64,000 nt of DNA from Iphinoe sp. HA4291-MV1 (GCA_019359415.1 JAHHHH010000028.1:1-64000), one strand, 5' to 3'; counted from the stretch's first letter, positions 54,272-63,525 are shown. Numbers and translations: made by a program. The notes: generated by a model from the sequence alone, not told the origin.

Positions 54272-55585
54272 TCATGTTTGCTTCCCAGTGCTAGACAGCC
54301 CTTCCACTAATAGAGATGGAGTATAGCAAGAACCATTCCAATCAGTATCGCCACCTAGTTTAACCAATTGTTTGAGAGCTGTATAGACGTTTCCAGCCAC
54401 CATCGTATCTTTAACGCGCCCAATTACGTGACCATTTTGAACACGGTATCCTAAGTCAACGTTGATGGAAAAGTCACCAGAAATACCGCCGTTACCTCCT
54501 AGCATTTGGTCTACAATTAAGCCATCATCCAGAGATTGAATCAATTCTTGTAGTGATTCAGATCCAGGCTGAATGAGGAAATTAAATAAACCAGGGGTAG
54601 GATAACTACCTAAACCAGGACGAAAACCGTTTCCTGTGGAAGCAATATTCAACTCGCGTCCAGTGGTGCGATCGCAGTAAAAATGCTGCAAAACACCATC
54701 TTGGATAAACACTAAAGACTGGGCTGGAGTACCTTCATCATCAAACGGACAGCTGTAAGGTCCTACGTGGGGATCTTGGTAAAGAGTGAGACTCGGTGAA
54801 ATAACTGGTTTACCAATGCGTTCTACCCAAGGAGACGCTTTTTCTAAGACTCGCTTGCCATTCAAAGCCGCTTGTACAGTTCCCCAAAGCATATCAGCAG
54901 CTTTAGAAGTAAATAGAACCGGGACGCGACCATTGGGAGGCATCACATTTTCTTTTGCCCAAGCCAACCGCTGTAAAATTTGGTAAGCCACTCTGTGTGG
55001 ATGAAGGCGACCTCTTTCGGTTTGACCATCAGAAACGCTCAAAAAATCGTCACCCCGTACCCACTCTGCCTCTACATAACAACTGAGAGTTGTGTCGGTG
55101 TAGTGACAATCTAAACCGTTCGTGTTTACGAGTCTGGTAGTTTCAACATCACATTCCCACTCACCTGTACAAATGACATCTGGGTAAGTATCGCGGATGA
55201 TAGCGATCGCTTCTTTGCCCCACTCCACCAACTTTTCTATCGGTACATCTTTGCCCAGATCTGGGTAGGAAGGCTTAAAATTACCATTTAATTCCACTGC
55301 TTCCGGCTGATTGAGTTGACTTAGGGCTAAAGCACGTTCCACCAAGGCTTGCGGTTCCACAGGACCATAAGCCACGGCTAAACCTGGACATCCGTTGCGC
55401 CACAGCCGCAGTGCTGTACCTTCAGATTGGCTAGTTTCCAACTGCTTGAGACGATTTGCTTCAAAAAACACGGGTCGAGACAGCGATTTTGACTGATAGA
55501 CTTCAGCAGCTTCTGCACCCGATTTTATGGATATTTCCAGCAGTTGTTCTACAAGGGAATTATTTGATAATTCTTTATACACCAT
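54272..55585 (-). CDS. pmbA: TldD/PmbA family metalloprotease-type protein
   Basis: A 437-residue member of the TldD/PmbA family, heterodimeric peptidases that process modified peptides. It lacks the HExxxH metal site of TldD, as PmbA (TldE) does. Motifs: EAAEVYQSKSLSRPVFFEANRLKQLETSQSEG at the N-terminus, DPHVGPYSCPFDDEGTPAQ (common to the family), and DGLIVDQMLGGNGGISGDFSINVDLGYRVQNGHVIGRVKDTMVAGN near the C-terminus. tldD is not in this window. It might work with TldD elsewhere in the genome. Confidence 0.9.
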   Translation of the reverse strand: MVYKELSNNSLVEQLLEISIKSGAEAAEVYQSKSLSRPVFFEANRLKQLETSQSEGTALRLWRNGCPGLAVAYGPVEPQALVERALALSQLNQPEAVELNGNFKPSYPDLGKDVPIEKLVEWGKEAIAIIRDTYPDVICTGEWECDVETTRLVNTNGLDCHYTDTTLSCYVEAEWVRGDDFLSVSDGQTERGRLHPHRVAYQILQRLAWAKENVMPPNGRVPVLFTSKAADMLWGTVQAALNGKRVLEKASPWVERIGKPVISPSLTLYQDPHVGPYSCPFDDEGTPAQSLVFIQDGVLQHFYCDRTTGRELNIASTGNGFRPGLGSYPTPGLFNFLIQPGSESLQELIQSLDDGLIVDQMLGGNGGISGDFSINVDLGYRVQNGHVIGRVKDTMVAGNVYTALKQLVKLGGDTDWNGSCYTPSLLVEGLSSTGKQT

Positions 55586-55639
55586 ATGTTTTGGCTATGA
55601 ACTTGGAAATTGGCTTGTAGTAAGCACTGCAAGCGCTGA

Positions 55640-55794
55640 CCTTTGGGGTATGTCCTGAGCCGCTATGCCCAGAGGGTATGCTCTTGCGCCAGCGCATGCA
55701 CTCGCGGGGAACGCGAACGGGTACGTGCTTTTCGTAAGCTCCTCCTAAAGGAGACAGTACTAGTCTCACTACGAACCTATTACCTCAATCAAAT
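55640..55794. repeat. Dispersed repeat patches
   Basis: TGCTCTTGCGCCAGCGCATGCACTCGCGGGGAACGCGAACG and CTCCTCCTAAAGGAG (in parts) resemble patches near 11620, 31300 and 52600. No gene in this gap. Confidence 0.5.
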
Positions 55795-56658
55795 TTACGG
55801 CAGATTGACCTCTTGCAACAGCCAAAATCCAGCAAAAGATTCTTCTTGAGGACCTGTCTGCACTGCGATAAAATGCACTCCATTAGCTTTTTGCTTTGCT
55901 TGTTCAAAGCTTTTGGCTTCTGCTAACGTTTGAGAGTTTTTGATATTTGCCAAAATCCAGCTTTGGTTTGCACCAGTTTCTAAAAGCAATCTTGCCCCTT
56001 GGCTATCATCAAATTTCAACCAAGCCAACTCCAAACCAGACATCCAGCCTGCTATTGGCAATGCTCTAGGTGAAAATATCAAAACACCAGGAATAGGGGT
56101 TTGGGGGGAAACTTGCGCCAATTCTAAGGGGAAAGCTTCACTAAAACCTATTTCCCATTCGTGCATTTCCGTGAAATCTGTAGCTTTTAAAGTCACAAAT
56201 ACCCACTGTTTTCCTTCCAAAGCATCTGGTAAGCGTTGAGGTAAGGGATTTTCCAAGCGTACAGATGGATTAGTTCCTACTTGGTACCCGCTTTCTTGAG
56301 GATAGACTTCTTCCATCCGCTGTTGCAGCCATTGGTTCAGCAGCAAAGTGCGGCGACTTGGCTGAGCGGGAATGCTCAAATCTTTGCAGGCTTTGGTAAT
56401 CATGTTATTCATTTGGCGGCGGAAAAAGCGTATTCTTCTGGGTGTTTCTCCTGCTTTGCTGATTGCTTCTTCCAACGCCGTCCGCAGCCACACTGAATTC
56501 ACCTCAGTACTGGGGCAATATTTCGTAAAGCGAAACAAAGAATCAATTTTTGTTCGGGTTTCTAAAGGACTTTCGCACACCAAGACTTCCCAAACTTTTT
56601 TCTGATTTTCGTCCAGAATCGGACGCGAGTAAAAATCAAGTTCCCAAATACTGCCCAT
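55795..56658 (-). CDS. Tab2/Atab2-like RNA-binding protein (DUF1092)
   Basis: A 287-residue protein of the Tab2 family, which in algae and plants promotes translation of psaB and photosystem assembly. The start MGSIWELDFYSRPILDENQKKVWEVLVCE is the family signature, followed by RRIRFFRRQMNNMITKAC, SRRTLLLNQWLQQRMEEVYP, LPQRLPDALEGKQWVFVTL and a hydrophobic GVLIFSPRALPIAGWMSGLELAWLKFDDSQGARLLLETG region. It acts in the cytosol or on thylakoids. The context gives no further clue. Confidence 0.9.
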   Translation of the reverse strand: MGSIWELDFYSRPILDENQKKVWEVLVCESPLETRTKIDSLFRFTKYCPSTEVNSVWLRTALEEAISKAGETPRRIRFFRRQMNNMITKACKDLSIPAQPSRRTLLLNQWLQQRMEEVYPQESGYQVGTNPSVRLENPLPQRLPDALEGKQWVFVTLKATDFTEMHEWEIGFSEAFPLELAQVSPQTPIPGVLIFSPRALPIAGWMSGLELAWLKFDDSQGARLLLETGANQSWILANIKNSQTLAEAKSFEQAKQKANGVHFIAVQTGPQEESFAGFWLLQEVNLP

Positions 56659-56970
56659 GTTATGCCGTTATGATTTGGCTACTTTCCTATATTTTCATGA
56701 TACGAGGCTATGGGTAACGTCGGGGCAATGGGCAATGGGCAAGCTCGCAATGGGACAGGGGGAATATAAATTTTTGAGTGATAATTAATTTCCAAAAATA
56801 GTATGACTCAACAGATAGATTCTCAAGTGAGAATAGAATGCGATTCGATGGGCGATCGCTCAACCATGGATACTTTTGTATTAATCATAAAAGAGCTTAT
56901 TCGTCAAGCATTTAGCTTTAAAATGAGGAATTATTATTAAAAAATAAGCTTAAACGTTTCAGGAGGTTTT
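56659..56970. other. Spacer with small heptamer run
   Basis: GGGCAAT heptamers at about 56727-56745 and a HIP1 octamer near 56851. A good ribosome-binding site (AGGAGG at about 56960) belongs to the next gene. Confidence 0.5.
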
Positions 56971-57243
56971 ATGTCCCTGACAGTTCAGGATTTGGAAAAA
57001 ATGCAGCAGCAGTATCTGCATTATCGGATGGAACTAGTCAAGGGTAACATTATTGTCATGAGTCCATCAGGTTACGAGTCAGCAGAGGTTGCTGCTGAGA
57101 TGATAGCCCAGTTACATAACTGGGTTCGACCTCGTAAAATTGGACGAGTAGCAGCTTCCAGCGCTGGTTTTAGATTACCAAACTCAAATTTACGTGCGCC
57201 TGATGCTTCTTTATTTTTTATCTTTAATAGAAAAGCAACTTAA
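56971..57243 (+). pseudogene. Truncated Uma2-family gene
   Basis: Ninety codons match the N-terminal half of Uma2: LVKGNIIVMSPSGYESAEVAAEMIAQLHNWVRPRKIGRVAASSAGFRLPNSNLRAPDASL (in part), including the PD of the fold. The usual second half with E-x-K is missing, and the reading frame ends after LFFIFNRKAT. No continuation in other frames was found. A strong AGGAGG lies upstream, so the fragment may still be translated. Confidence 0.7.
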
Positions 57244-57306
57244 TTTATCTACACTGGGCAGTGGTAAGCGAGGTTATTGTTGCGTTCTGCGGGTTTGTTC
57301 ATCCAA

Positions 57307-57948
57307 TTACAAAGCCAAATTAAAAATCTGTTGCGCGGTGAGGTTAAATTGTGAGAAGGTAGGGGAGACAATCACATCACTGTCTCTAAAAGTTGTTTTT
57401 ACATATTCCCCGTCAATTAGTTCGTATACAAAGATAGTGCGTTGTTTTGGATAGCCGATAAATTCACGCCCTCCCAAGGCGGCATAATCTACAATCCAAT
57501 ATTCGGGAATGCCCATAGCCTCATAATCACGACGTTTGTCGTAGTAGTCGTCTTGCCAATTGGTACTAACAACTTCTACTATCAATTTGACCGAAGTTGC
57601 GTTTTGAATAACTGACTCACTTTCCCAGCGTGTCTCAGTACCAATAGTTTCTTGATTCAAAACAATGATGTCCGGTTCGTACCCAGATTTGTTGCGCAAA
57701 GGTTTAACAATCGATTCTCTAGGTATTGTCCAAATGTCGCCTTTCCCCATCTCTCTAATAGCTATAAGTAGTCTTTCAGCAAGAGAACCCGTTAAATTTG
57801 AATGCTTCCCCCTAGGTTTAGGCATCTCGACAATGACTCCATCATATAATTCATACCGAACTTCCGAGTTTTCTGGATACCATTCAATAAATTCATCAAA
57901 GGTGTATAGTTTTGGTTCGGTTTGTGCTTGTGTTTGGGCTTGAGTCAT
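57307..57948 (-). CDS. Uma2 family protein (DUF820)
   Basis: A 213-residue Uma2 protein: TFDEFIEWYPENSEVRYELYDGVIVEMPKPRGKHSNL, YEPDIIVLNQE (PD), SVKLIVEVVSTNWQDDYYDKRRDYEAMGIPEYWIVDY with E-V-V in place of E-x-K, and VGETITS-like end. GGAG lies nine bases before ATG 57948. It is convergent with the truncated Uma2 gene, so the two may come from an old tandem. Confidence 0.88.
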   Translation of the reverse strand: MTQAQTQAQTEPKLYTFDEFIEWYPENSEVRYELYDGVIVEMPKPRGKHSNLTGSLAERLLIAIREMGKGDIWTIPRESIVKPLRNKSGYEPDIIVLNQETIGTETRWESESVIQNATSVKLIVEVVSTNWQDDYYDKRRDYEAMGIPEYWIVDYAALGGREFIGYPKQRTIFVYELIDGEYVKTTFRDSDVIVSPTFSQFNLTAQQIFNLAL

Positions 57949-58166
57949 AGTTGCAATCTCCACATATATTTGACTTTGAAGAAGAAGTCACCGAGTCAGA
58001 ATCGGTGGAGTCAGAATCAATTGGATGGAGATTCAAACCCCAACCAATTGTGGACAACGCCAGATCTCTACGGCCATTGAATCAGCGCAGCAATTCAATA
58101 ATTCTGTGATCTATTATAAAAAAGCGCTACGAATCTGTAGTATTGTGTATTTAAATATTGAAGACA

Positions 58167-58565
58167 CTACGCAGTTTGACTTTTCTGGGCGGATGTCTGC
58201 TCTGCACCCGCAGCTTTCAACCGTTTCACCGAGCTTCTGCGGACACGTTCGCTTTTGCGAACACCACCTGCCATCTCATATTCGCGGCTATCTTTGCCAT
58301 ACTTAAAGGCAACCCCAATCAACATTTTCTCTGAAAGTTCGCCCAAATTTTTTTCTAACTCTTGAATTTCAGTTTTAGAAGAGTCAATCACGGCTAGAGC
58401 AATATTATAAGCATCAATCTTGGTGCGTAATTGCTCAATGAGTTGTGTCATGTTTTGTAAGTTGCGAGTATCCCCAAAATTTATATTTGGATCAATCGCC
58501 TTGAGTCCAGAGGTTCTTAACTCAGCTTTTTCCAGAATGCGAGATGTGCGTTTTTGACGAGTCAT
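58167..58565 (-). CDS. Hypothetical protein, cyanobacterial
   Basis: A 132-residue, mostly helical protein rich in charges: RILEKAELRTSGLKAIDP, NLQNMTQLIEQLRTKIDAYNIALAVIDSSKTEIQELEKNLGELSEKMLIGVAFKYGKDS, then a basic tail GGVRKSERVRRSSVKRLKAAG. A coiled-coil is likely near 40-85. I recognise similar unnamed cyanobacterial proteins but no function. Confidence 0.7.
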   Translation of the reverse strand: MTRQKRTSRILEKAELRTSGLKAIDPNINFGDTRNLQNMTQLIEQLRTKIDAYNIALAVIDSSKTEIQELEKNLGELSEKMLIGVAFKYGKDSREYEMAGGVRKSERVRRSSVKRLKAAGAEQTSAQKSQTA

Positions 58566-58670
58566 AGCTATACTCCTTAAAAGTTCTAGAGTTAGGTTGC
58601 CCTAGTGAAGCTGCGTTCTGAATCAGCGATAGCATAAAATTGTATTTTTTATCAAAAAATTCTGATAATC

Positions 58671-58797
58671 CTAGAACACCGATTCATTAATGCCAAAAAC
58701 CCGGTTTCTGTTGCTGGAAAGACCGATATTTCGTTATCTCAATGAGAAGAAACCGGGTTTTTTATCACAATTGGTGAATACTGAATCGGTGTTCTAG
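58671..58797. mobile_element. 127-bp MITE-like element with perfect 16-bp inverted ends
   Basis: CTAGAACACCGATTCA at 58671-58686 and its exact complement TGAATCGGTGTTCTAG at 58782-58797 bound a core with AAAAACCCGGTTTCT and AGAAACCGGGTTTTT. It has no coding capacity. Confidence 0.8.
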
Positions 58798-58862
58798 TGA
58801 TTTCTCTTAAATCTTGCTGCTGTCTCACTTGTTTCTGAGCAGATACATCAAATTATCGTGTC

Positions 58863-59010
58863 GTAACGACAACTTGTTGTGACGTAACGACAGCTTGTTG
58901 TGACGTAACGACAGCTTGTTGTGACGTAACGACAGCTTGTTCGGATCTAACGACAGCTTGTTGTGATCTAACGACAACTTGTTGTGACGTAACGACAGCT
59001 TGTTGTGATT
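58863..59010 (-). repeat. 21-bp tandem repeat, locus B (about 7 units)
   Basis: On the minus strand CAAGCTGTCGTTA units repeat every 21 bases, with spacers GATCACAA, CGTCACAA and TCCGAACAA. The unit and the flanking HIP1 with TTCCACAA are the same as locus A at 10818-10989. Frames reading QQAVVTS and HNKLSLR remain open but lack signs of translation. Confidence 0.85.
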
Positions 59011-59030
59011 TACTTGAAGCTTCTTGTGGA

Positions 59031-59077
59031 AGTGCGATCGCTCCTCCGAAGCGGGCACTACTCCGTGCGATCGCACT
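59031..59077. repeat. HIP1 palindrome before the truncated PIN gene
   Basis: AGTGCGATCGC and GCGATCGCACT are perfect inverted 11-mers with a GC-rich loop. The truncated PIN gene begins 11 bases further on. Confidence 0.7.
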
Positions 59078-59087
59078 ACTGGCAAAT

Positions 59088-59477
59088 ATGGAAATTACGC
59101 GGGAGTGGTGGGAAAACCGCTGCAGCAATTTCAATATTTATATATCCGAAGTTGTTTTAGATGAAGCCGCACAAGGTGATGCTGAAATAGCAGCTAAACG
59201 ATTAGAGATTATTAGTAATTTTCCATTACTGGAATTGAACGATACCGTAGAATATTTAGCATCACAATTTCTTAGCAAAAGTAACCTTCCAGGCAAAGCT
59301 GCAAACGATGCGCTTCACATTGCACTAGCTACGGTTTATGGATTGGATTATTTGTTAACCTGGAACTGTAAGCACATTGCAAACGCACAAATACAGAAGA
59401 AACTATCGCAAATTAGCGTTGAATCTGGATATACACTACCAATCATTTGCACACCTTATGAACTAATTGGAGATTAA
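59088..59477 (+). pseudogene. 5'-truncated PIN-domain toxin gene
   Basis: The 129 codons from ATG 59088 read ITREWWENRCSNFNIYISEVVLDEAAQGDAEIAAKRLEIISNFPLLELN... and end with NDALHIALATVYGLDYLLTWNCKHIAN, matching the second and third acidic motifs of a VapC branch. The N-terminal strand with LDTS and the first Asp is absent, and the preceding sequence is a HIP1 palindrome. It is therefore a decayed toxin, or a shortened protein of unknown activity. Confidence 0.65.
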
Positions 59478-59479
59478 AT

Positions 59480-59656
59480 ATGTGGAAAGATGAAATTTTA
59501 GAAGAGATTCATAAATATAGAGAAGAATACGCTAAGTCTTTTAACTACGACTTACACGCAATTGTTGAAGATTTACGAAAAAAACAATCAGCTAGGGTCA
59601 AACAAATCATTTCAAAACCTATTAAGGAGTCTAAAAAACCAATGCAATCAACTTAA
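59480..59656 (+). CDS. Small protein downstream of the PIN gene
   Basis: A 58-residue ORF too short for many gene callers: MWKDEILEEIHKYREEYAKSF then NYDLHAIVEDLRKKQSARVKQIISKP, in parts. It begins 2 bases after the stop of the PIN gene. It is acidic-helical then basic, as in the small partner proteins that follow such PIN genes in cyanobacteria, and may be an antitoxin, but this is by position. Confidence 0.6.
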   Translation: MWKDEILEEIHKYREEYAKSFNYDLHAIVEDLRKKQSARVKQIISKPIKESKKPMQST

Positions 59657-59832
59657 CTACCCGATTTATTTATTGCGGTTGTTTTCTTGCTCAATTCTTT
59701 CTGTGGACTAGATAGTGCCGAGATTTCTAGACGGTTGTGATGAATTTGAACAAGATTTGGCAGACTCCCTAACCCCTATTATCGCGGAGACGGTAGAATA
59801 AACCTAATTTTCACTAGCTAAAAAGACGAAAT

Positions 59833-60582
59833 ATGACAATGCATCCGACTCTCCAAAGTGCATTTGCCAACCGCTGTGCTCTCAAAGTGATCAGCGGCTT
59901 AAATAACTTTGAGCGCGATCGCGTCGCAGCAACCGTCAAAGCAGCCCATCACGGTGGTGCGACTTTCGTTGATATCGCCGCTGATCCAGCTTTGGTACAA
60001 ATGGCGAAAAGTTTGACAAATTTACCGATTTGTGTGTCTGCGGTTGAACCAGAGAAATTTGTCCCAGCTGTTGTTGCTGGTGCAGATTTGATTGAAATTG
60101 GTAATTTTGATTCTTTCTATGCTCAGGGACTCAGATTTGAGGCTGAGGAAGTTTTAGCGCTCACTCATCAAACTCGTACTCTCCTCAGAGAAATCACCCT
60201 CTCTGTCACCGTTCCCCATATTCTGGCACTAGATCAACAGGTACAGTTGGCAGAAGAACTGGTGAAAGCTGGCGCAGACATTATCCAAACTGAAGGCGGT
60301 ACTAGCAGCAACCCAACTCACCCCGGAATCTTAGGACTCATTGAAAAAGCTGCTCCTACTTTAGCAGCAGCTTATGAAATTTCTCGTGCGGTATCAGTTC
60401 CAGTGCTCTGTGCTTCCGGTATTTCCAGCGTCACAGCACCCCTTGCTATTGCTGCTGGTGCAGCTGGTGTTGGTGTTGGTTCTGCTATCAATCTACTCAA
60501 CAGCGAAGTGGCGATGATTGCTGCTGTACGTAGTTTGGTGGAAGCGTTGGGAACTGGAAGCCATAGGAATGCGATCGCCTAA
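59833..60582 (+). CDS. DUF561 / Ycf23-like TIM-barrel protein
   Basis: A 249-residue protein of the DUF561 (Ycf23) family, also coded on some algal plastids. Its motifs are [91 protein letters not shown] and [34 protein letters not shown], all consistent with a phosphate-binding TIM barrel. The reaction is unknown. A large heptamer array follows the stop. Confidence 0.88.
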   Translation: MTMHPTLQSAFANRCALKVISGLNNFERDRVAATVKAAHHGGATFVDIAADPALVQMAKSLTNLPICVSAVEPEKFVPAVVAGADLIEIGNFDSFYAQGLRFEAEEVLALTHQTRTLLREITLSVTVPHILALDQQVQLAEELVKAGADIIQTEGGTSSNPTHPGILGLIEKAAPTLAAAYEISRAVSVPVLCASGISSVTAPLAIAAGAAGVGVGSAINLLNSEVAMIAAVRSLVEALGTGSHRNAIA

Positions 60583-60600
60583 ACGAGGACACGGGGATGG

Positions 60601-60712
60601 GGAATTGGGCATTGGGAATTGGGAATTGGGCATTGGGCATTGGGAATTGGGAATTGGGAATTGGGAATTGGGCATTGGGAATTGGGCATTGGGCATTGGG
60701 AATTGGGCATCG
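60601..60712. repeat. GGGAATT/GGGCATT heptamer STRR array (about 16 units)
   Basis: Sixteen heptamers of GGGAATT and GGGCATT alternate between the ycf23-like gene and the DegT gene. Confidence 0.92.
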
Positions 60713-60848
60713 GGGCATTAGTCAAAAATTATTCTTCTTCCCTTGCGGTGCTCAAGAACTGTAAGCCAAGCACTTCCCCAAACTCAACGCTTCTCTAAAC
60801 TCCATTGGTTGCAGAGGATAAAGCATTGCCCATTGCCCCTTGTCCTCT

Positions 60849-61976
60849 TTAAGCCAAACAATCCTTGAGGCTATAAATCACCTGGTCTTGCTGTTCTTCT
60901 GGCAATTCTGGGAACATGGGTAAGGATAAGACTTCTTGGCAAGCTTGCTCCGCCATTGGCAATTGTCCCTCTTTGTACCCTAGATTTTCATAAACTGGCT
61001 GCAAGTGTAAAGGGCGGGGGTAATAAATCATTGTGTTTACACCCCGCTCTTGCAATAGATTCTGAATCGAATCCCTTTTATTGCCCAGTGCGCGAATGGT
61101 GTATTGATTCCAGACTCCCATACCCCCAGCCAATTCTTGGGGTGCAATCATACCAGGAACTTGATTGAGGAACTGGTGATAACGAACTGCAACTTGTCGC
61201 CGCTGATTATTCCAAATATCGAGATAACGCAGCTTAATTTGAAGAATAGCCGCTTGGATAGCATCCAAGCGGCTGTTGACACCAATTTCCTCATAATGGT
61301 ATCGATTCTTCTGACCATGATCCTTCAAGACTCGTAGCTTTGCTGCGATTTCGGGGTCGTTAGTTGTTATTGCTCCGCCGTCACCGTAAGCACCGAGATT
61401 TTTGGTAGGGTAAAAACTGAAGCAACCGATGTGTCCGATACTTCCAACCTTTTGCCCTGCCCAGTTTGCTCCTGTAGACTGAGCACAATCTTCTATCACG
61501 ACTAAATTGTGTGCTTTTGCTACACTTATCAATGCAGTCATGTCCACTGGTTGACCAAATAAGTGAACCGGAATGATTGCTTTGGTTTTAGGTGTCATTG
61601 CGGTTGCGACTTGCTCTACATCTAGATTGAACGTAGTCGCATCAATATCAACAAACACTGGTTTAGCACCCACAGCACTAATAACCTCAGCAGTAGCGAT
61701 AAAAGTAAACGGTGTCGTAATCACTTCATCGCCCGCACCAATATTTAAAGCTCTCAGTGCTAAGAAAAGAGCATCAGTACCAGAGTTACAAGCTACACAT
61801 TCAGTGACACCAGTATAAGCGGCAAACTGCTGCTCAAAGCCTGCTACTAAGGGACCGCCAATATAACGACCAGAAGCTAGAACCTCTAAGACGGCTGCAC
61901 TGACTTCTGCTTCTATGGTAGAGTATTGTTGCTTGATATCAAAAGCTGGTACGGAATGATTGAGACTTTGAATCAT
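60849..61976 (-). CDS. DegT/DnrJ/EryC1/StrS family aminotransferase
   Basis: A 375-residue PLP-dependent sugar aminotransferase. Motifs: YIGGPLVAGFEQQFAAYTG, ACNSGTDALFLALRAL (PLP phosphate), VITTPFTFIATAEVI, VIEDCAQSTGA (Asp for PLP), CFSFYPTKNLGAYGDGGAI with the Schiff-base Lys, and RLDAIQAAILQIKL. Such enzymes make amino sugars for surface polysaccharides or O-antigens. It stands alone; no other sugar genes are adjacent. Confidence 0.93.
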   Translation of the reverse strand: MIQSLNHSVPAFDIKQQYSTIEAEVSAAVLEVLASGRYIGGPLVAGFEQQFAAYTGVTECVACNSGTDALFLALRALNIGAGDEVITTPFTFIATAEVISAVGAKPVFVDIDATTFNLDVEQVATAMTPKTKAIIPVHLFGQPVDMTALISVAKAHNLVVIEDCAQSTGANWAGQKVGSIGHIGCFSFYPTKNLGAYGDGGAITTNDPEIAAKLRVLKDHGQKNRYHYEEIGVNSRLDAIQAAILQIKLRYLDIWNNQRRQVAVRYHQFLNQVPGMIAPQELAGGMGVWNQYTIRALGNKRDSIQNLLQERGVNTMIYYPRPLHLQPVYENLGYKEGQLPMAEQACQEVLSLPMFPELPEEQQDQVIYSLKDCLA

Positions 61977-62230
61977 GAGATTTTATCTTAATTTGAAGAT
62001 AGATACCAGTGTTAGATTTGTTGCTTGCTGAGTTTTGAACTAAAAAACTAGTGAAAGTCTTTTTCCTCAAATTCACGCCATTCAAGGGTTTTTACCTAGG
62101 TTTTTTATCAAAAAGGCTACCATTTGCTAGGGTTAAAGGAATTGTCTATCCACCAAGAACCAATACTTTTCATGAAAGTTCCCAGTGATTACTTTTAGAG
62201 GGAACAGGGAATAAAGGACAGAAGAAAAAC

Positions 62231-62400
62231 CTCATAGGTGTCAACAATCACGTTCAAATCCTTATAGCACGTTGGATTTTACCCCACCCCTTAATCCCCT
62301 AGGGGATTAAGGGGTGGGGTTATGCGACAATTGTGGCGAGTACAATAGGGCATGATGTAACGTAATGACAAGGGTTTCAGCTTAAGTTGACACCAATGAG
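62231..62400. mobile_element. 170-bp MITE with CTCAT(A/T)GGTGTCAAC ends
   Basis: CTCATAGGTGTCAAC at 62231-62245 and GTTGACACCAATGAG at 62386-62400 form inverted ends with one mismatch. AAAAAC directly flanks both sides (62225-62230 and 62401-62406), a likely 6-bp target duplication. The centre has ACCCCACCCCTTAATCCCC / GGGGATTAAGGGGTGGGGT. The right half shares GGGGTTATGCGACAATTGTG...GAGTACAAT with the large palindrome at 11021-11432, and the left end matches 51226-51260. Confidence 0.8.
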
Positions 62401-62475
62401 AAAAACCTACAGTCCTAGTACCTATAACCTGTAATCTATACCTTGTAACCCGTATACACAAGAGGTAAAAAACCT

Positions 62476-63252
62476 ATGCAGGAGCTAATCAAGCTAGATT
62501 TACTCGATTTGGCTTTTGCTGTTGGATTGATGGGCGCAGCTATAGGTTTATCCGCGTGGGAAAGAATGGGATTAGAGCTAAATTTAGCTTTCGCAACGGG
62601 GAGAACCTTCCTGCAATTAGCCATATTGGGATATGTTTTGGAGTTCATCTTTGCTTTAGATAATGCTTGGGCAGTTTTGGCGATTCTAGCGGTCATGCTG
62701 ACGATTTCGGCAATTGTCGCACGAAATCGCATTACTCAAAAAATACCGCAGATGTTGCCCTTAGTGTGGGGATCAATTTTTATTAGTACAACAACAGTAC
62801 TAATTTATACAGTTTTATTGATAATTCAACCAGACCGATGGTTTGAGCCACAGTATGTGATTCCTTTAGCAGGGATAGTATTAGGTAATGCAATGAATGC
62901 TGCAGCGCTTGCTGGAGAACGTCTTGTTAGTACCATTAATGCTAGTCAGTTGGAAATAGAAACCCACTTAAGCTTGGGTGCAACTCCTCAAGTGGCGATC
63001 GCACAGTACCGTAAAGATGCTGTTCGTACTGGATTGATTCCTACTCTGAATCAGATGATAGTCATCGGTATGGTAACGTTACCAGGAATCATCACTGGTC
63101 AGTTGCTGAGTGGCATTAATGCTCGCGAAGCTGCATCTTACCAAATTTTGATTATGTTCATGATCGCTTTTGCTAATTTGCTGACAACATTGTTAGTCAC
63201 TCGGGGAATATGTCGTCAATTTTTTAACTCCACAGCGCAGCTAGTCAAATGA
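62476..63252 (+). CDS. fetB: FetB/UPF0014 family iron-export permease
   Basis: A 258-residue membrane protein with seven helices. The UPF0014 motifs are GRTFLQLAILGYVLEFIF, PLAGIVLGNAMNAAALAGERL, EIETHLSLGATPQVAI, TGLIPTLNQMIVIGMVTLPGIITGQLLSG and AASYQILIMFMIAFANLLTTL. In E. coli FetAB exports iron to resist oxidative stress. The ATPase FetA is not in this window. The next gene is succinyl-CoA ligase. Confidence 0.9.
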   Translation: MQELIKLDLLDLAFAVGLMGAAIGLSAWERMGLELNLAFATGRTFLQLAILGYVLEFIFALDNAWAVLAILAVMLTISAIVARNRITQKIPQMLPLVWGSIFISTTTVLIYTVLLIIQPDRWFEPQYVIPLAGIVLGNAMNAAALAGERLVSTINASQLEIETHLSLGATPQVAIAQYRKDAVRTGLIPTLNQMIVIGMVTLPGIITGQLLSGINAREAASYQILIMFMIAFANLLTTLLVTRGICRQFFNSTAQLVK

Positions 63253-63525
63253 GGGGGCAATGGGCAAGGGGCAATGGGCAATGGGCAATGGGCAATGGGC
63301 AATGGGCAAGGGGCAATGGGCAATGGGCAATGGGCAATGGGCAATGGGCAATGGGCAATGGGCAATGGGCAAGGGGCAATGGGCAAGGGGCAATGGGCAA
63401 TGGGCAATGGGCAAGGGGCAAGGGGCAATGGGCAAGGGGCAATAGGGAATAACTTTTGACTGATGACTAATGACTAATGACTAATGACTAATGACTAATG
63501 ACTAATGACTAATGACTAATGACTT
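63253..63525. repeat. Largest heptamer STRR array (about 27 GGGCAA(T/G) units and 8 TAATGAC)
   Basis: About 27 GGGCAAT/GGGCAAG units from 63255 to 63445, followed by eight TAATGAC units at 63468-63523. All three frames on both strands stay open, giving false ORFs of MGNGQWA type. Confidence 0.93.

Noticed and set aside
58825-59134. Two minus-strand frames of 86 and 93 codons at locus B
   Set aside because: Same reason as for locus A: repeat-driven open frames overlapping the HIP1 palindrome.
63216-63459. Several 60-70 codon frames reading MGNGQWA or MPIAHCPL
   Set aside because: All are translations of the GGGCAAT heptamer array on both strands and in all frames.
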